The translations under genes and the position numbers were made by a program. DNA of 64,000 nucleotides. Origin: Petrosia ficiformis (taxonomy: Eukaryota; Porifera; Demospongiae; Haplosclerida; Petrosiidae). Below the pieces are notes generated by a model. That model saw only the letters and a program-made list of their open reading frames with translations. It searched no databases and had not been told where the DNA came from. Where the stretch lies: NCBI GenBank assembly GCA_947044365.1, contig OX345636.1, positions 33,485,212-33,549,211 on the forward strand, read 5' to 3'. The first letter of the stretch is position 1. Every line of letters begins with the position of its first letter. Of the stretch, positions 45,712-58,087 are shown piece after piece.

Positions 45712-47603
45712 GGTCAAATGCTCCTTTTGCCCCACCCCCTCCTTCCTAAATGCAGTTTTGCTAGCACTTTCAATGCAGCAGTACAGTCGTAAATGTTTTC
45801 AAATTACTCTGTAAACCATGCATTATGTTTATTAGTGGATAAAGTGAACTGTGAAAAGTAATCGTCCTAGTCTGAGTCTAAAATTGAAATTCCAATTATT
45901 GGATTATAATTACATGTATGGTCACCATGCAGTCATAACAATCTACATGACCAATTAAATTACAATTTTTCACTATTCCTTGTGACGTTACTAACCAATA
46001 AATAAGTTAGTAAGTACTTATGTAGGGTTTATATGCAAGTGGTTTGGATTCTATGTTAACTTCCTGTCCTAGTTCCACTCCGACCTAGTTGCATGCTTTT
46101 TGGGTTTTGACGTCTGTATATTCATTCTCTTTCATTTTTATTGAATATCCTTTTTATTATTAATAATAGCACAATTTCAGTTATTCTATAGACATATCTG
46201 AGAATAGTTTATGTAGACATCCCCTCCCTCCCACTGATATGTTCTACTATGCAACAGTCAAATAGTTCGTGATTAAAACAGCAACCACACTGCAAAAATA
46301 AAATTGTTAAAGTAACTGGTTAGCAAGGAATAGTGGAAATTGTAATTTAATTGGTTATGTACGTTGCATGATAACATACATGTAATTGTATATATAATTA
46401 TTATTAACAATATTAGTACAGTTACAAGGAATAGTGCAAATTGTATTGTAATTATGAGTCAATAATTTCAATTATCCTTATACTGTCTATTAGATATACA
46501 AATAAGCAGAATAACATATTAGTTTATGTTTTCAAACCTTCTTTGTGCATCTAATATGAGATATTGGACGTGATAATTAATTGTAGTACAAGTATCTTTT
46601 ATTTATCATGCAGTCATAACAACAACCTGTATGACCAATTAAATTATAATTTGCATCCTTGTAACTGTACTAACCATACAAGAGTAAAATTTATACATTA
46701 TTCTGTTGTAATAATGTCAGTTCATATAGTTAGCTTTAGATTGGGTGTTTATCGGGAATCATAAATCCATTGGACTAATGACTGTTTTACTATTAACACA
46801 GTATCACATCTCTTATTAATTAACAAATTAAATCGTTATAAATCCAAGCAAGACTTCAGTAGTAAGCCAGCTAGCAGAAGTACTATTTTTGATTTTCTGG
46901 AAAGTGCTTCAAGCATGCACCTTGTCAAAATCATGCTTAGTGCTTAGGATTAATAAACTCTAAAGATTACACCTGTGCTTTCAGGCAACTTTAATTTTTA
47001 AGCACTTCTGAGTAATAATAATATTAATCAGTATATTGTGAGTTGTAGAACAGTTGCTATTTCCAGTCTTCTGTCCAAAACAATGTGGATTAGCATTTAA
47101 CCACTGTACTATTTGCATAATGTCTCACTTGAATGGTGCCGGAACTTGTTCTTAAACACTGACAATAACCACAGAAAGTGCTTGTGAAAGCTTGTGCTTC
47201 CAGCTCAATTTATGTAACTCTTATTTACAGGAGTAACAGGATATGTACATCTTATTGTTGTTACACATGTATGCATGCACTGCAACAATAGAATTCTTAA
47301 CATAACATGATAAAAAATATATTTGTAATATAACAGTACATGTATATTGATATTTCTGTAAATTAGATATTTACATTATACAGTTAGCTGAACAACACAA
47401 CAAGCAGAAACTATTCATTTAAACAAATTACAATTATGTGGATTTGCTACATGAAATATACAAGTAGTATTATGTAAACTAAAGTACATGGACATATTTG
47501 GCTAAATATAAATGTACTACATGTTACATGACAAACTAAAACATCACTAAAACTCTAATGTATAAACAGACATTAATTTAAGAAAAAAAAACACTTTTGT
47601 TCT

Positions 47604-50600
47604 TCAATTATCATCAAATATCAGGGATTCTCTCCTACAAACAGGACGCTCCACAACTGTTGAACTTACTCCAATATGAATGTCTCTATTTCCACTGTCC
47701 ACTACCTTCTCTTCTTCCTCATCTTCTAATAAATTTACCATTTCTTCTCTGTTAGTTTTCTTACCAGTAAACACTATACATTTGCACCATTTTCTAATAA
47801 TCATATTAATGATCCACACTCCACCAATTGTAATGTATGTCAGAGGTAACACTACCAATATGTAACTAATAGGTACTGTCTCTTTATGTATACTATTTGG
47901 TGAATTAATTGATGTCAAGAAAGCAAACAGGTTTAGATCAACTAGTACAAGTGTATCAACAATATTCAGCCATCGATACTTGTAAGGTTGTATCATGAAA
48001 TGTAATGTACCAACAGCAACAAGAATAATCTCCATCACATAGTAAGGCAAGTTGATATTTAAGATTATCCAGGATAGTAGATATACTCCCGAATACCAGC
48101 GAAACTTGTCATTATAACACGACTGGAATGCATCAAGTAATGGTTGAATACCAGTGAGGTTGAACTTACGTCTTAAAAGTGATGACAAAAACAACAATAA
48201 AATGAAAGGGACAAGTAGAAATGTGAGAAGAACTGTTGAAATTATCCAGGTGATAATATGATATGGATCCTTGAGGTATTGTATATTTGGTTGAAGAGCA
48301 ACTCTCCATCCTCCACTCAGTGTAGTAGTTGGTTTCAATAGTTGAATACAAGTATCAGAAACAGACCAAAAGGAAAGAAGAATGAGGAGACAGATAGCTT
48401 GAACTGGTGAACTCTGTAGAGACAAGAATTGTCTTGGATAATATCGAGCTAGTAATACTGTTGATAATAGTACAACTGCAATAATAAATGGACCAAGAAA
48501 ATGGAGAGAGTAGTTCAGTAGTGGATTAATATTGGAGAAGAAACACCATGGAATTTTACCAAAAACCTCTAAATTAAGCATTAGAACGGATTGAAATATT
48601 GAAACAGTGAATTCTAGCTGAACATATTGTTTGTAGTATCCAAAAGGTACAAGTCTGAGTACAGCAATGAAGAATAGAGGTCCATACAAATGTCCAATAC
48701 CTGTCTTAAAGCTTGCTTTTAATAGTATCACAATACCAAATCCCAGAGCAAGTTGAAATAAAACTACAAGTACTAAAGTAACATAAGGTTGCCATGGCTC
48801 GCAATTTGAGGATGGAATACAATCAACAGCTTCAAAACTAAACACAGCATCTCCTCTACAACTTCTACACAATAATCCACCATATAATCCATTACATTGT
48901 CCATCTTGAGTAATAGGAAGTTTGGTGTAAGTCTGTGATAATTTACTGATAGGACAAGGTGGTAAGTCAGTCTTACAATATGGATACTGACATAGAGCTG
49001 TGTCAATGCGAGTGTCCTCCAGTATATCATCTGCATTAATTTTACCTAACCAGTAGCCATGTCTAATACATGCTACACCTGTCACGAAATCACACTGCAC
49101 ATCATCACTAGCACATTCACATGTCCCTTGAATTGGTTGAGATTTTTGAGGTGTTTGAAAAACATATCCCAAAGGACAAGTTGTTAGATTCACATTTGCA
49201 TACCCTTCAGCACTTGTATCAAAGCATAAATACCGAAGTTTTGTTAAATAATCATGATGTTCAACATTAGTTGTGAAATATAGATTAGTTTTGTGATTAC
49301 TAGATGAAAGCAATGATTGTGATTCACCAGTTAATTGCACATTTTCACAAAAATTATTTCCACATACTAAGATAATATTTACTAAACAAGATGTCGAGTT
49401 ACCAAAATTATCAGTAACTTTAGCTGAATATGTCAATTTCTGTCCAGGGAACAGAGTAATTGTGGAATTACTTTGCGGATTAATGGTAATATTGTATGGA
49501 CCAGAAATGATATGATCTCCCCCTACATAATTATGTATAGTGTCATTAATACATGGAAAAGTATAATGAATTATTTTATTAACTGAATATCCATCCTCAA
49601 TAAAAACATCAGCTCCAAATCTACCTGCAGAATTACGGGAAAATATTATTTGTTCAAATTTGGTACAATGAGATTTAGGGAGAATTATCTCAGCTGTTGC
49701 AATATAAATGGCTCCACCAAAAAGACCTGTATTTCTTTCAAATATTAGAGGTTCAGTGAAATAGATACGCGTATGATACAATGACATTCCTCCTCCATAA
49801 ACTCCAGTGTTGTTATAAAATGTTATATTGTTGAAATACACTGTTACCTCTTTCAGCTTAAGTCCTGTTCCAGTGTTGTTAATAAAACAAATATTACTTA
49901 TGTTCATAATATTATACTGTCTGTAAGAGAGAAGCATTGATGTTAATGTTGTTATTCGTATGATACTATATTCTATCCTTTTCATTTTGTTATTTATAAG
50001 ATTTATATTTGACATGTATAATCTATTGCTCCAAATTTCCAACATGTTCCCACCAGATGTGTTATTAGAGAACAGACAATTAGTGATAGTAAACATCGAT
50101 TCAGAATTGGTACTTTCCAAACGAAATATTGTTTTTTTTATATCATTGTCATAAATACTGCAATTATCCATGTCAAAAAAATAACTCAAATAGGTCAATA
50201 TAAGATATGCTTCACCTTTGTTTTGATAGAATTCACATCCAGATATTTCCACATTCGATACATTATAAATATTTATAAGGTCTGTTTGAGCATCATTGTT
50301 ACAAAATAAACAGTTGCTTATAGTAAGATTGTAAATGTCCGTTATAGACAAAGTTTCAATGTTGCTATCGAATATGCACTTATTAAAACTCACTGTTACA
50401 AGGTTGTCAAATGATACATAAATCTTGTAAAAGGTAATATTTTCAGCGTAAAAACAACCTCCACCTTGAAGTTGAAGATAAAAGTCATAACGTCTTCCAC
50501 CGAAGTCAAGAATGGGATTATCAACTCCGATAAGATACAAGTTAACTAGTAACTCTATGTGTGACAAATTAGTTATTTCTTGAGAGTATGTTATATACAC

Positions 50601-50831
50601 ATATTCTGAAATGTTTGTTCCATTAAATGTATCATTACCTCTATTATTGATCTGATTCAAGATATAGGACAATGTATGACATGGAATAGATTCATTTCCT
50701 TCCATACATTCTGATTGGTCGATCCCATCTTCTTTAACATATATAGTGATATTTTGATTAGCTGATGTTAATCCATACAGTAAAGTGATCAACAATACGA
50801 GATACAAAACATTTTGATTGAGTGACATCAT
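47604..50831 (-). CDS. Beta-helix ectodomain, multi-pass membrane protein (copy B)
   Basis: 1075 codons from the ATG pair at 50831, on the minus strand, with no stop or frame break. Domain layout is the same as copy A: signal peptide, beta-helix-like ectodomain, Cys-rich stalk, about nine membrane segments and a charged tail ending FDDN. By eye about 45 residues differ from copy A. They are concentrated in the signal peptide (MMSLNQNVLY against MMLLLILNQKVLY) and in the last about 110 residues. One indel of three residues (MGG) lies at residues about 158-160 of copy A. The C-terminal tail (NREEMVNLLEDEEEEKVVD) shares LLED and SLIFDDN with the broken tandem fragment beside copy A. Both genes look functional. 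Confidence 0.85.
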   Translation of the reverse strand: MMSLNQNVLYLVLLITLLYGLTSANQNITIYVKEDGIDQSECMEGNESIPCHTLSYILNQINNRGNDTFNGTNISEYVYITYSQEITNLSHIELLVNLYLIGVDNPILDFGGRRYDFYLQLQGGGCFYAENITFYKIYVSFDNLVTVSFNKCIFDSNIETLSITDIYNLTISNCLFCNNDAQTDLINIYNVSNVEISGCEFYQNKGEAYLILTYLSYFFDMDNCSIYDNDIKKTIFRLESTNSESMFTITNCLFSNNTSGGNMLEIWSNRLYMSNINLINNKMKRIEYSIIRITTLTSMLLSYRQYNIMNISNICFINNTGTGLKLKEVTVYFNNITFYNNTGVYGGGMSLYHTRIYFTEPLIFERNTGLFGGAIYIATAEIILPKSHCTKFEQIIFSRNSAGRFGADVFIEDGYSVNKIIHYTFPCINDTIHNYVGGDHIISGPYNITINPQSNSTITLFPGQKLTYSAKVTDNFGNSTSCLVNIILVCGNNFCENVQLTGESQSLLSSSNHKTNLYFTTNVEHHDYLTKLRYLCFDTSAEGYANVNLTTCPLGYVFQTPQKSQPIQGTCECASDDVQCDFVTGVACIRHGYWLGKINADDILEDTRIDTALCQYPYCKTDLPPCPISKLSQTYTKLPITQDGQCNGLYGGLLCRSCRGDAVFSFEAVDCIPSSNCEPWQPYVTLVLVVLFQLALGFGIVILLKASFKTGIGHLYGPLFFIAVLRLVPFGYYKQYVQLEFTVSIFQSVLMLNLEVFGKIPWCFFSNINPLLNYSLHFLGPFIIAVVLLSTVLLARYYPRQFLSLQSSPVQAICLLILLSFWSVSDTCIQLLKPTTTLSGGWRVALQPNIQYLKDPYHIITWIISTVLLTFLLVPFILLLFLSSLLRRKFNLTGIQPLLDAFQSCYNDKFRWYSGVYLLSWIILNINLPYYVMEIILVAVGTLHFMIQPYKYRWLNIVDTLVLVDLNLFAFLTSINSPNSIHKETVPISYILVVLPLTYITIGGVWIINMIIRKWCKCIVFTGKKTNREEMVNLLEDEEEEKVVDSGNRDIHIGVSSTVVERPVCRRESLIFDDN

Positions 50832-50995
50832 GTGAATACCACAATACTAGGAGAGAGAAAACTGGAGCCAGTCTGCTCAAGATATATATCACAGTCTGTA
50901 TACAAGACTAGAAACAAACTAGTAATATATATGAGAGTGACTTAGCTCGCTGTATTTATGTGGAAAAACTAGTGGTCAGAGCACATCCCACACAA
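50832..50995 (-). promoter_or_regulatory. 5' leader and candidate promoter of copy B
   Basis: Homologous to 2131-2250, with CATAAATA in place of TATAAATA (about 50952-50960 on +). About 40 bases just upstream of the ATG, containing CTCTCCTAG and TATTGTGG, have no counterpart in copy A. They may alter transcript start or splicing. Confidence 0.35.
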
Positions 50996-51644
50996 ATACA
51001 ATCAAATTAGAATAAACTATGTTGTGTATTATGATCTGTAATGCACATGTAATATTAATATAATAATACTTCTATAGGTATATTATAGCTCGTAATACAC
51101 AATATACATACAATTATGTAATTATTATATATATAATTATTATTAACAATATTAGTACAGTTACAAGGAATAGTGCAAATTGTAATGTAATTATGATTCA
51201 ATAATTTCAATTTCAATTATCTTTATACTGTCTATTAGATATACAAAGAAGCAGAATAACATATTAGTTTATGTTTCCAAACCTTCTTTGTGCATCTAAT
51301 ATGAGATATTGTACATGATAATTAATTATAGTACAAGTATCTTTTATTTATCATGCAGTCATAACAACAACCTGTATGACCAATTAAATTATAATTTGCA
51401 TCCTTGCAATAAATTTGGTCATGTCTATTTTCATACATGTATAACAACAATAAGATATCATATCCTGCAGTTACTAATAATAGTTACATAAGTTGAGTTG
51501 TATCACCCACCAATGGAGTAAAGCCCTTTATATCAAAAGTTTAAGCACAAGCTTTAGTGCTGTGTTTAATCACACTTCCTGAAACTGTCTTGACATGATT
51601 TGTTTTTGCATAGCTGTGTAAGGATTAAACGGTTTTTCTACTTG

Positions 51645-52165
51645 CACTGGGCAGTCGCAATAACTTTAATAATTTACAGAAACGTCACAAAATAAAACAG
51701 AAATCTTACTTAATATACTGTTCTTTTATGCTTGGGTATGCAATACTGTGTTTATTATAATAATAGTTTGATGTGACTATCGTGTGCAAGTAGACAAACC
51801 TTTTAATCATGTGCCAAAACAGTTTCTATGACACCAAAGATGAGATGATTCAGCATAGTGTAAATTTTAATGTAGCTACATCTCCTTCAATTGAATATCT
51901 CATAAACAACATTGGTTTGGCAAATCTAAAAATATATTTTTTTGTCATTGACAACAAAGAATGAGAATATGTGACAAAGTTAATTTGGAACCTAATCCTA
52001 AAACACCTTTTTTAGTGGTATCTCACTTCAAATTAGGCTGACATCTTTTAAATGGCAGGTATTTTGACAACACCAAGCATATTATGAAGATTTGATGAGG
52101 TTGTACTCTAAAAAGTAATACGTTACTTTAACCATCATTTGATTGGTTACAGGAGTTTCAATGCA
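51645..52165. mobile_element. Insertion in the right duplication arm
   Basis: Not present at the matching position of the left arm (near 1450-1500). It is a diverged copy of the sequence at 54350-54705 (and inverted at 1-355), ending in the CATTTGATTGGTTACAGGAG motif seen at the ends of the CACTGTAAA-type MITE. Confidence 0.6.
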
Positions 52166-53349
52166 ATTCTATTTTCCTCAATGCAGATTTATTTTTCTTG
52201 CTAGGAAATATTTACAATTCACAGTTCATTTGATCATGATCTATATTGACTACTAACAAGCATATTAATACAATGTAGCATAGTATTGTGTGTACAACCT
52301 GTGGTATATTATTAGTATTCCATTCTAACATCTGCAAAAGAAAAACAGATATAGCTACATGAATTTGTACTAATAATAGCAAATAACATCCGATGTACTC
52401 CACAGGTATTTGAGTCAAGACATGCCTTGTACATCATTGCTATGGGATTTCATACTATAATAATGTTAAATGTTCATGTACATTGTACTGTTTTTGTTAC
52501 CATTCTTTATTGGCATGTACTTTAAATAGCTACTAGTCAATATACATCAATATCATGAGAAATAAATTACTACTTTTAAACATTAATTGCCCAGCAAGAC
52601 AAGTAAGCTGCAATGATTTTTACAGTGTCAGGAGGAAATGAAACTTGTGTAACCAAATGAGGGCTAAAATAACCATTCATTTTTACATTAACTTTACTTG
52701 AAAGGCGTGGTTCTGACAATAAGTATTCTGTTCCTAGAACAATAATAAAGATGTATTTACCTTGCAGTAGTGACTTTGAAGCACTATTTGGATGGACACT
52801 CATTTTGTTTATGAATCACTGCACAATTTAAGTTAAACAGATTGGAATCTGATTATTGACAGTCGGTAAAATCCCAATTTAACTTGATTAGCATAAACTA
52901 TCCTCAGATGTGAGATATATTATATATATAGTCTTCACAAGCTTACATGTTTGGTCACCTCTTCCCTGTAGAATACCTATTATTGTACTATATTGCAGTA
53001 GCATAGACTTAAAATGTTATTGGTCACTGGTCAGGCTAATAGATTGCGCACTGGAGGTACTCGCAATGTTTGGATATCATTAATAATTATTTATTCAAAA
53101 GAATGTTTTATCCATAATATGTGAGGTGAATCCACCTATGAAGTCACTCACTAAGTGTGATGACTTTACGAACTGTGACCCAGATTAATGTGGATAACAC
53201 AAGAAGACTATTATAATATAAAAAGGATATACAGATACACGGCATGCTACTGAGCATGCTCAGAACATAAACATATTCATTACTACACTATGTCTCTGAG
53301 ACAAAGAGATTAGTTCTATGGGAGGTCATCAATGCCAAAATTGGTATTT

Positions 53350-53760
53350 TTTTTAAACAGGGTAGTGTTTTTGTAAAAGGAAAAAGGAAACTGTTGTTTT
53401 TTGAAATAGTATAATGTTTTTTCTTAATTAGAGTAACGTTTTTATAAAAGAAAACTGTTATTTTTTAAAATAGTATAATGTTTATCTTAATTAGAGTAGT
53501 GTTTTTATAAAAGAAAACTGTTATTTTTTAAAATAGTATAATGTTTATCTTAATTAGAGTAGTGTTTTTATAAAAGAAAACTGTTATTTTTTAAAATAGT
53601 ATAATGTTTATCTTAATTAGAGTAGTGTTTTTGTAAAAGTAAACTGTTATTTTTTTTAAATAGGATAATGTATTTTTTGATAGAGTAATGATGTTTTTGT
53701 AAACAGAAACTGTTGTTTTTTTAAATAGGATAATGTTTTTAAATAAGGTTGTACTTTATT
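53350..53760. repeat. Minisatellite of about 65-70 bp units
   Basis: Five to six units of the form AGAAAACTGTTATTTTTTAA plus TAGTATAATGTTTATCTTAA plus TTAGAGTAGTGTTTTTATAA. Absent from the left arm. Confidence 0.9.
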
Positions 53761-53861
53761 TAAAAAAAAACTCTACCCTATTTAAAAAAAACAACAGTTT
53801 CCCTTTACAAAAACACTACTCTATTAAAAAAACAACAGTTTCAGAACTGTTGTTTTCCCTA

Positions 53862-54335
53862 CTTGTATATTACTTGTATATTACTTGTATATTACTTGTA
53901 TATTACTTGTATAATACTTGTATATTACATTTGTAATACTTGTATAATACTTGTATATTACTTGTATAATACTTGTATATTAAATTTGTAATACTTGTAT
54001 ATTACTTGTATATTACTTGTATATTACATTTGTATATTACTTGTGTATATTACTTGTATATTACTTGTATAATACTTGTATATTACATTTGTAATACTTG
54101 TATAATACTTGTATATTAAATTTGTAATACTTGTATATTACTTGTATATTACATTTGTAATACTTGTATATTACTTGTATATTACTTGTATATTACTTGT
54201 TTATTACTTGTATAATACTTGTATATTACATTTGTAATACTTGTATAATACTTGTATATTACATTTGTAATACTTGTATATTACTTGTATATTACATTTG
54301 TATTACTTGTATATTACTTGTATACGTATTACATG
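53862..54335. repeat. Expanded ATTACTTGTAT minisatellite
   Basis: Some 40 copies of ATTACTTGTAT with TACATTTGTA variants. Same repeat as 365-450 in the other arm, but much longer. Confidence 0.93.
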
Positions 54336-54719
54336 TAATAAATGAACATAATTTATGTTATCTAATTTACAGAAACATCACAAAATAAATTTGAAATGTG
54401 ACTTAATACTGTTCTTCTATGCTTGGGCATGCAATCCTGTGTTTATTGGCAAAGTTACGATATCAACAATGATGACCATAGTGTAATTTTTAATGTAGCT
54501 ATGTCCCTTCAGTGCAATATCTCATAAACAATATTGGTTTGACAAAATTAATCTAAAGATATATTTTTTGTGATTGACAGCAAAGAACAAGAAGATGAGA
54601 CAAAGTTGGTTTGGGACCTAATCCTAAAACCCCTTTTCTTCTGGTATGTAACTTCAAATTAGGTTGATATTTTTTAAACAGCAGGTATTTTGATAATACC
54701 AAACATAGGAAGAGTTGAT

Positions 54720-56100
54720 GATCAAGGTTGCATAGGCCCATTGTTTAAAGGAAGACATGCACTTCTGATCCTTGTTTTGAGAGTATATGGTTCAAGATTA
54801 AGTTATAGTATTTTTCAACTGCATAATATTATTAGATAATTGTAGTAAGTCAATGTTTTGTCATTGCAGTAATATTGGCAAATAACAATCACTGGATACA
54901 ATGTATGCAATATAAAAACTATTGAATTATTATTGCCCAACCCTAGTTCCTTGATCACCTTAGCTATAGAATGGGAATGAGAGAAATCTATCGGCAGTTT
55001 GCCCATGTGGCTTTCAGTACTATAAATAAGAACAACAATCCACCCACTATTTATAGTAACAAAACCACAATCCACCCACTATTTATAGTAACAAAACCAC
55101 AATCTACTCACTAACAAAACAGCATACAATCCTTAACTGCCTAGAATGTATGATGTAAGCCCAAGAAGAAGCACCCACTCAGCTCGGATCTGATACTTCA
55201 TAGCTAATGAATCACCAGTACTGTTCTGATACATAATTTATATAATACTGATAAAACACAGATTCATTGTATTACACATGATGCTGGAGGCAATTAAGAT
55301 GGATATTCATTTTAATACTGATAATTTTGTTCATGATTGAATATGCTGTTCTGCACTGTACATAGTAAGTTAACTAAAATCATAATTAAAATCTTTTTTG
55401 GTAAGACATTGCGACTTTTAGTTAACTAAACTACACTGAACTAAATTACAGGTCTACTGCAATAACTATAACAAAAATTATCCAATAATGGGCACTTTTA
55501 GTTACGTAACTAAAACACTTTTAGTATGCCTAATGTTAACTAATTATAAATTGCAAGAAACTAGACATACTAACGCACTACAACTAAAAGTGGTCAGTAT
55601 TGTCCTACTAAAACAACACTAGGATGTTTTTAATCAATTCTTAAATATTGAATTCTTCATGTGATTATAGTTATGTGTTTTATTTTTTAATGACACAATG
55701 ACTATACTCTCTTCCTGTGGTTATTAGATATTATAATTTTGTGGTAATCTGGGAGGGGCTTGGTGTGTCATGAGCTCAGTAACATCGAGTGTAAGGATCA
55801 TAAACATTTCCTTACCACAGTAGTTCAACAGTAGTTTTGACAGTAATTGGTATACTTGTCAATTGAACACCACAGTAGTGAGATAGTAATTACTATACTA
55901 TACTATATTGACAGTAGAAATAAGATAATTACTGTTACTGTATGGTGACATTTTATTGACATGCTGTAGCTGTTATATTCAATTGCAATGATAAGGTGTT
56001 TTAACTATTAATTAATCTAGAGATTTCCAATATCCAACTTATAAGAATAGTAACAGAATGACAGTCATGTTGTATTATTATATTGAATCTCTTTGTGATC
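54720..56100. other. Intergenic with one MITE copy
   Basis: A CTAAAACCCTTTTAGTA-family copy lies at about 55360-55625. A 37-base unit (AACAAAACCACAATCCACCC region) is directly repeated around 55040-55105. No supported gene. Confidence 0.5.
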
Positions 56101-56122
56101 ATGTTAAATATTTCAAATACAG

Positions 56123-56947
56123 TCTCACCACAATCTAAACAATTACTTGATGTCATAACCATTCCTGATAAACTAGCAAATGATCTCTCAGCAATTGATC
56201 TAATATCTGTTTCTGTTAAAAATATAGTATTATATGGCTCGTTTATAAATTGTCATGAATCGATACATCTAGATGTATCGATTCATGATAATTTATAAAT
56301 TAGCCAGTATACTAGTCAATGAAGTTCAAACATCTCTGAGAGTGTTCAATAATCCTGATATACTCATCAATTTTTGTAATGTCCTGAAGAGTCAAGATGA
56401 TCCTAAACTTCTAAAAATAGCTAATGGTATGTTAGTAGATAAGTCTTATAGGTAAGTAACTAAGTATCATTCTATTCACAATCATGATGACCTCAAAATG
56501 AGGATGTGATGACTTCAAATGTAGTGTTGTACTAATGTATATATTTTAATGTCATAAGGTTAATACTGTAGCTCAATAATGAAGAAATTTTACATTATTG
56601 ATAATTCCAAACTAATTTTATAGACATTTATATGATATCAAGATGAACATGAATGACCTTTAACTAAACTATAACTAAACTATTGCAACTAGACTGGTCT
56701 ATTACAATAACTGTAACTAACTAACTAAAATGAAAAATGGGCTCTTTTAGCTAAAACTAAAACCCTTCTAATTATTATTAGTTAGTTATAACTAAAATTG
56801 TGAGAAAACCATCACACTACAACTATAACTAAAAGTGGTCATTATTGTCATACTAAAATAACACTAGTTTGTAGTGCATAATACATACATGTATATCATT
56901 TTCAGGCATTGCTGTTCCAATTGATAACATCTGGCCTCCTGATAATG
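56123..56947 (+). pseudogene. Disrupted second copy of the Roc/COR gene helical exon
   Basis: Exon-like block 56123-56426 (acceptor CAAATACAG, donor AATG|GTATGT) encodes LLDVITIPDKLANDLSAIDL and, after an interruption, LVNEVQTSLRVFNNPDILIN and FCNVLKSQDD. It is clearly related to exon 5 at 22295-22597. A second phase-compatible block, 56906-56947, encodes IAVPIDNIWPPDN. A 52-base perfect or near-perfect palindrome at 56249-56300 sits inside the exon and shifts the frame. No Roc or ankyrin exons were found upstream, so it is a partial, broken paralogue. Confidence 0.6.
56249..56300. repeat. Palindrome inside the helical-domain exon
   Basis: TTTATAAATTGTCATGAATC with CGATACATCT, followed by its reverse complement. 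The related exon at 22295-22597 has no such sequence at the matching place. Confidence 0.8.
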
Positions 56948-57034
56948 GTAGGACAAAAATACACATACACAAATACTAATGTACATATATGTAACTATTA
57001 TCTATATACGTATATATCCCTTCATTTATGCCTG

Positions 57035-58020
57035 TTATTCTGCTTCTTCTATATAGTCTGATTTTAAGTGACACCGCTATTGAATCTGCTGAGGGTGTTC
57101 AGCAAGGTGATCCCTTAGGTCCACTCCTCTTCTGTTTGACCATTCACCCTTTTATTTTGCGTCTGAAGTCTGAGTTTTGTTTGTTCTATTTGGATAATGG
57201 TATTATTGGTGGTGTCGATCCTATTGTACAGGATGATTTTCTTTTGATAGAGAAGGAAGCAGCATTGTTAGGGTTGCAAGTTAATCGTTCAAAGACTGAA
57301 CTCATTTGTGTGGAGTCTGCTAGTAGTAATTTGCTGCTGGTTGCCCCTGACCTTTGTCAGGTCAACTGTGATGAAGCAATCTTCTTGGGGTCCCCTATTG
57401 GTAGTTCTCGTTCTATTGATGCTGCTATTACTAACAAAATAAAGAGTCTGAGGATCATGGGTTCAAGAAGCATGATGCTTTACTTCTGCTTCGTCATTCT
57501 TTTGCTATACCAAGGATTTTGTATTTGCTCCAGACATCTCCATGTTTTTCGTCTTCTTGTCTGGAAGAGTTTGACCAGCTTCTCAGATCTCTTCTTAGTA
57601 CAGTCCTCAATGTTTGTCTTGATGACAACTCAGCTTGGCTACAGGCTACAGGCTACACTCTCAGTTAGTATGGGTGGTATTGGTGTTCGTAGTGTTGTCC
57701 AGCTTGCTCCTTCTGCTTTTCTTGCTTCAGCTGCTGGTTCCTCGAGCCTCATTACCAGGATTCTTCCAGAGAGTTTGAAGGGTGTTTCTTATTCAGCCAA
57801 ATTACATGCCCTTTGTTTGTGGTCTGATGGACATAGTTTCCAACCTCCCCCCCCTCCAGCTGACATCAAGCAAAAATCTTGGGATTATCCACATACGCAA
57901 GAGGTTTATGATCACTTATTAGAGACAGCCACAGATACCAAGACCCGCATTAGATTATTGGCTGCAGCTACCAAAGAGTCAGGTGCATGGCTTAAAGCAT
58001 TATTTGTGTTAATACTCTAA
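57035..58020 (+). pseudogene. Reverse transcriptase fragment (YLDN active site)
   Basis: An open frame beginning within the palm: GVQQGDPLGPLLFCLTIHPF, then FCLFYLDNGIIGGVD, where the usual catalytic YLDD reads YLDN, then a connection region (GGIGVRSVVQLAPSAFLASA). It lacks fingers and N-terminal domains, so it is 5'-truncated and probably inactive even though this part has no stop. The family differs from the LINE at 40-43 kb (QQGDP and YLDD-type against RQGDV and YADD). The ATG at 57028 is probably chance. Confidence 0.75.
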
Positions 58021-58087
58021 GTAGTTGTACTGTTCAGTGATTGCAGTTATAATTGACAGTTTTTCTGCCATTTGTGGAACTGTTGAC

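Larger units (their letters stand above)
45715..54708. repeat. Right arm of the large inverted duplication
   Basis: This is the reverse complement of 1-8115, including an intact gene copy on the minus strand. Compared with the left arm it carries extra sequence: a roughly 520 bp insertion at about 51645-52165, about 140 bp near 53160-53300, a 65-70 bp tandem repeat at 53350-53760, and a greatly expanded ATTACTTGTAT minisatellite. Its inner end abuts the 3' end of a LINE remnant at about 45711, which the left arm lacks. Confidence 0.88.
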
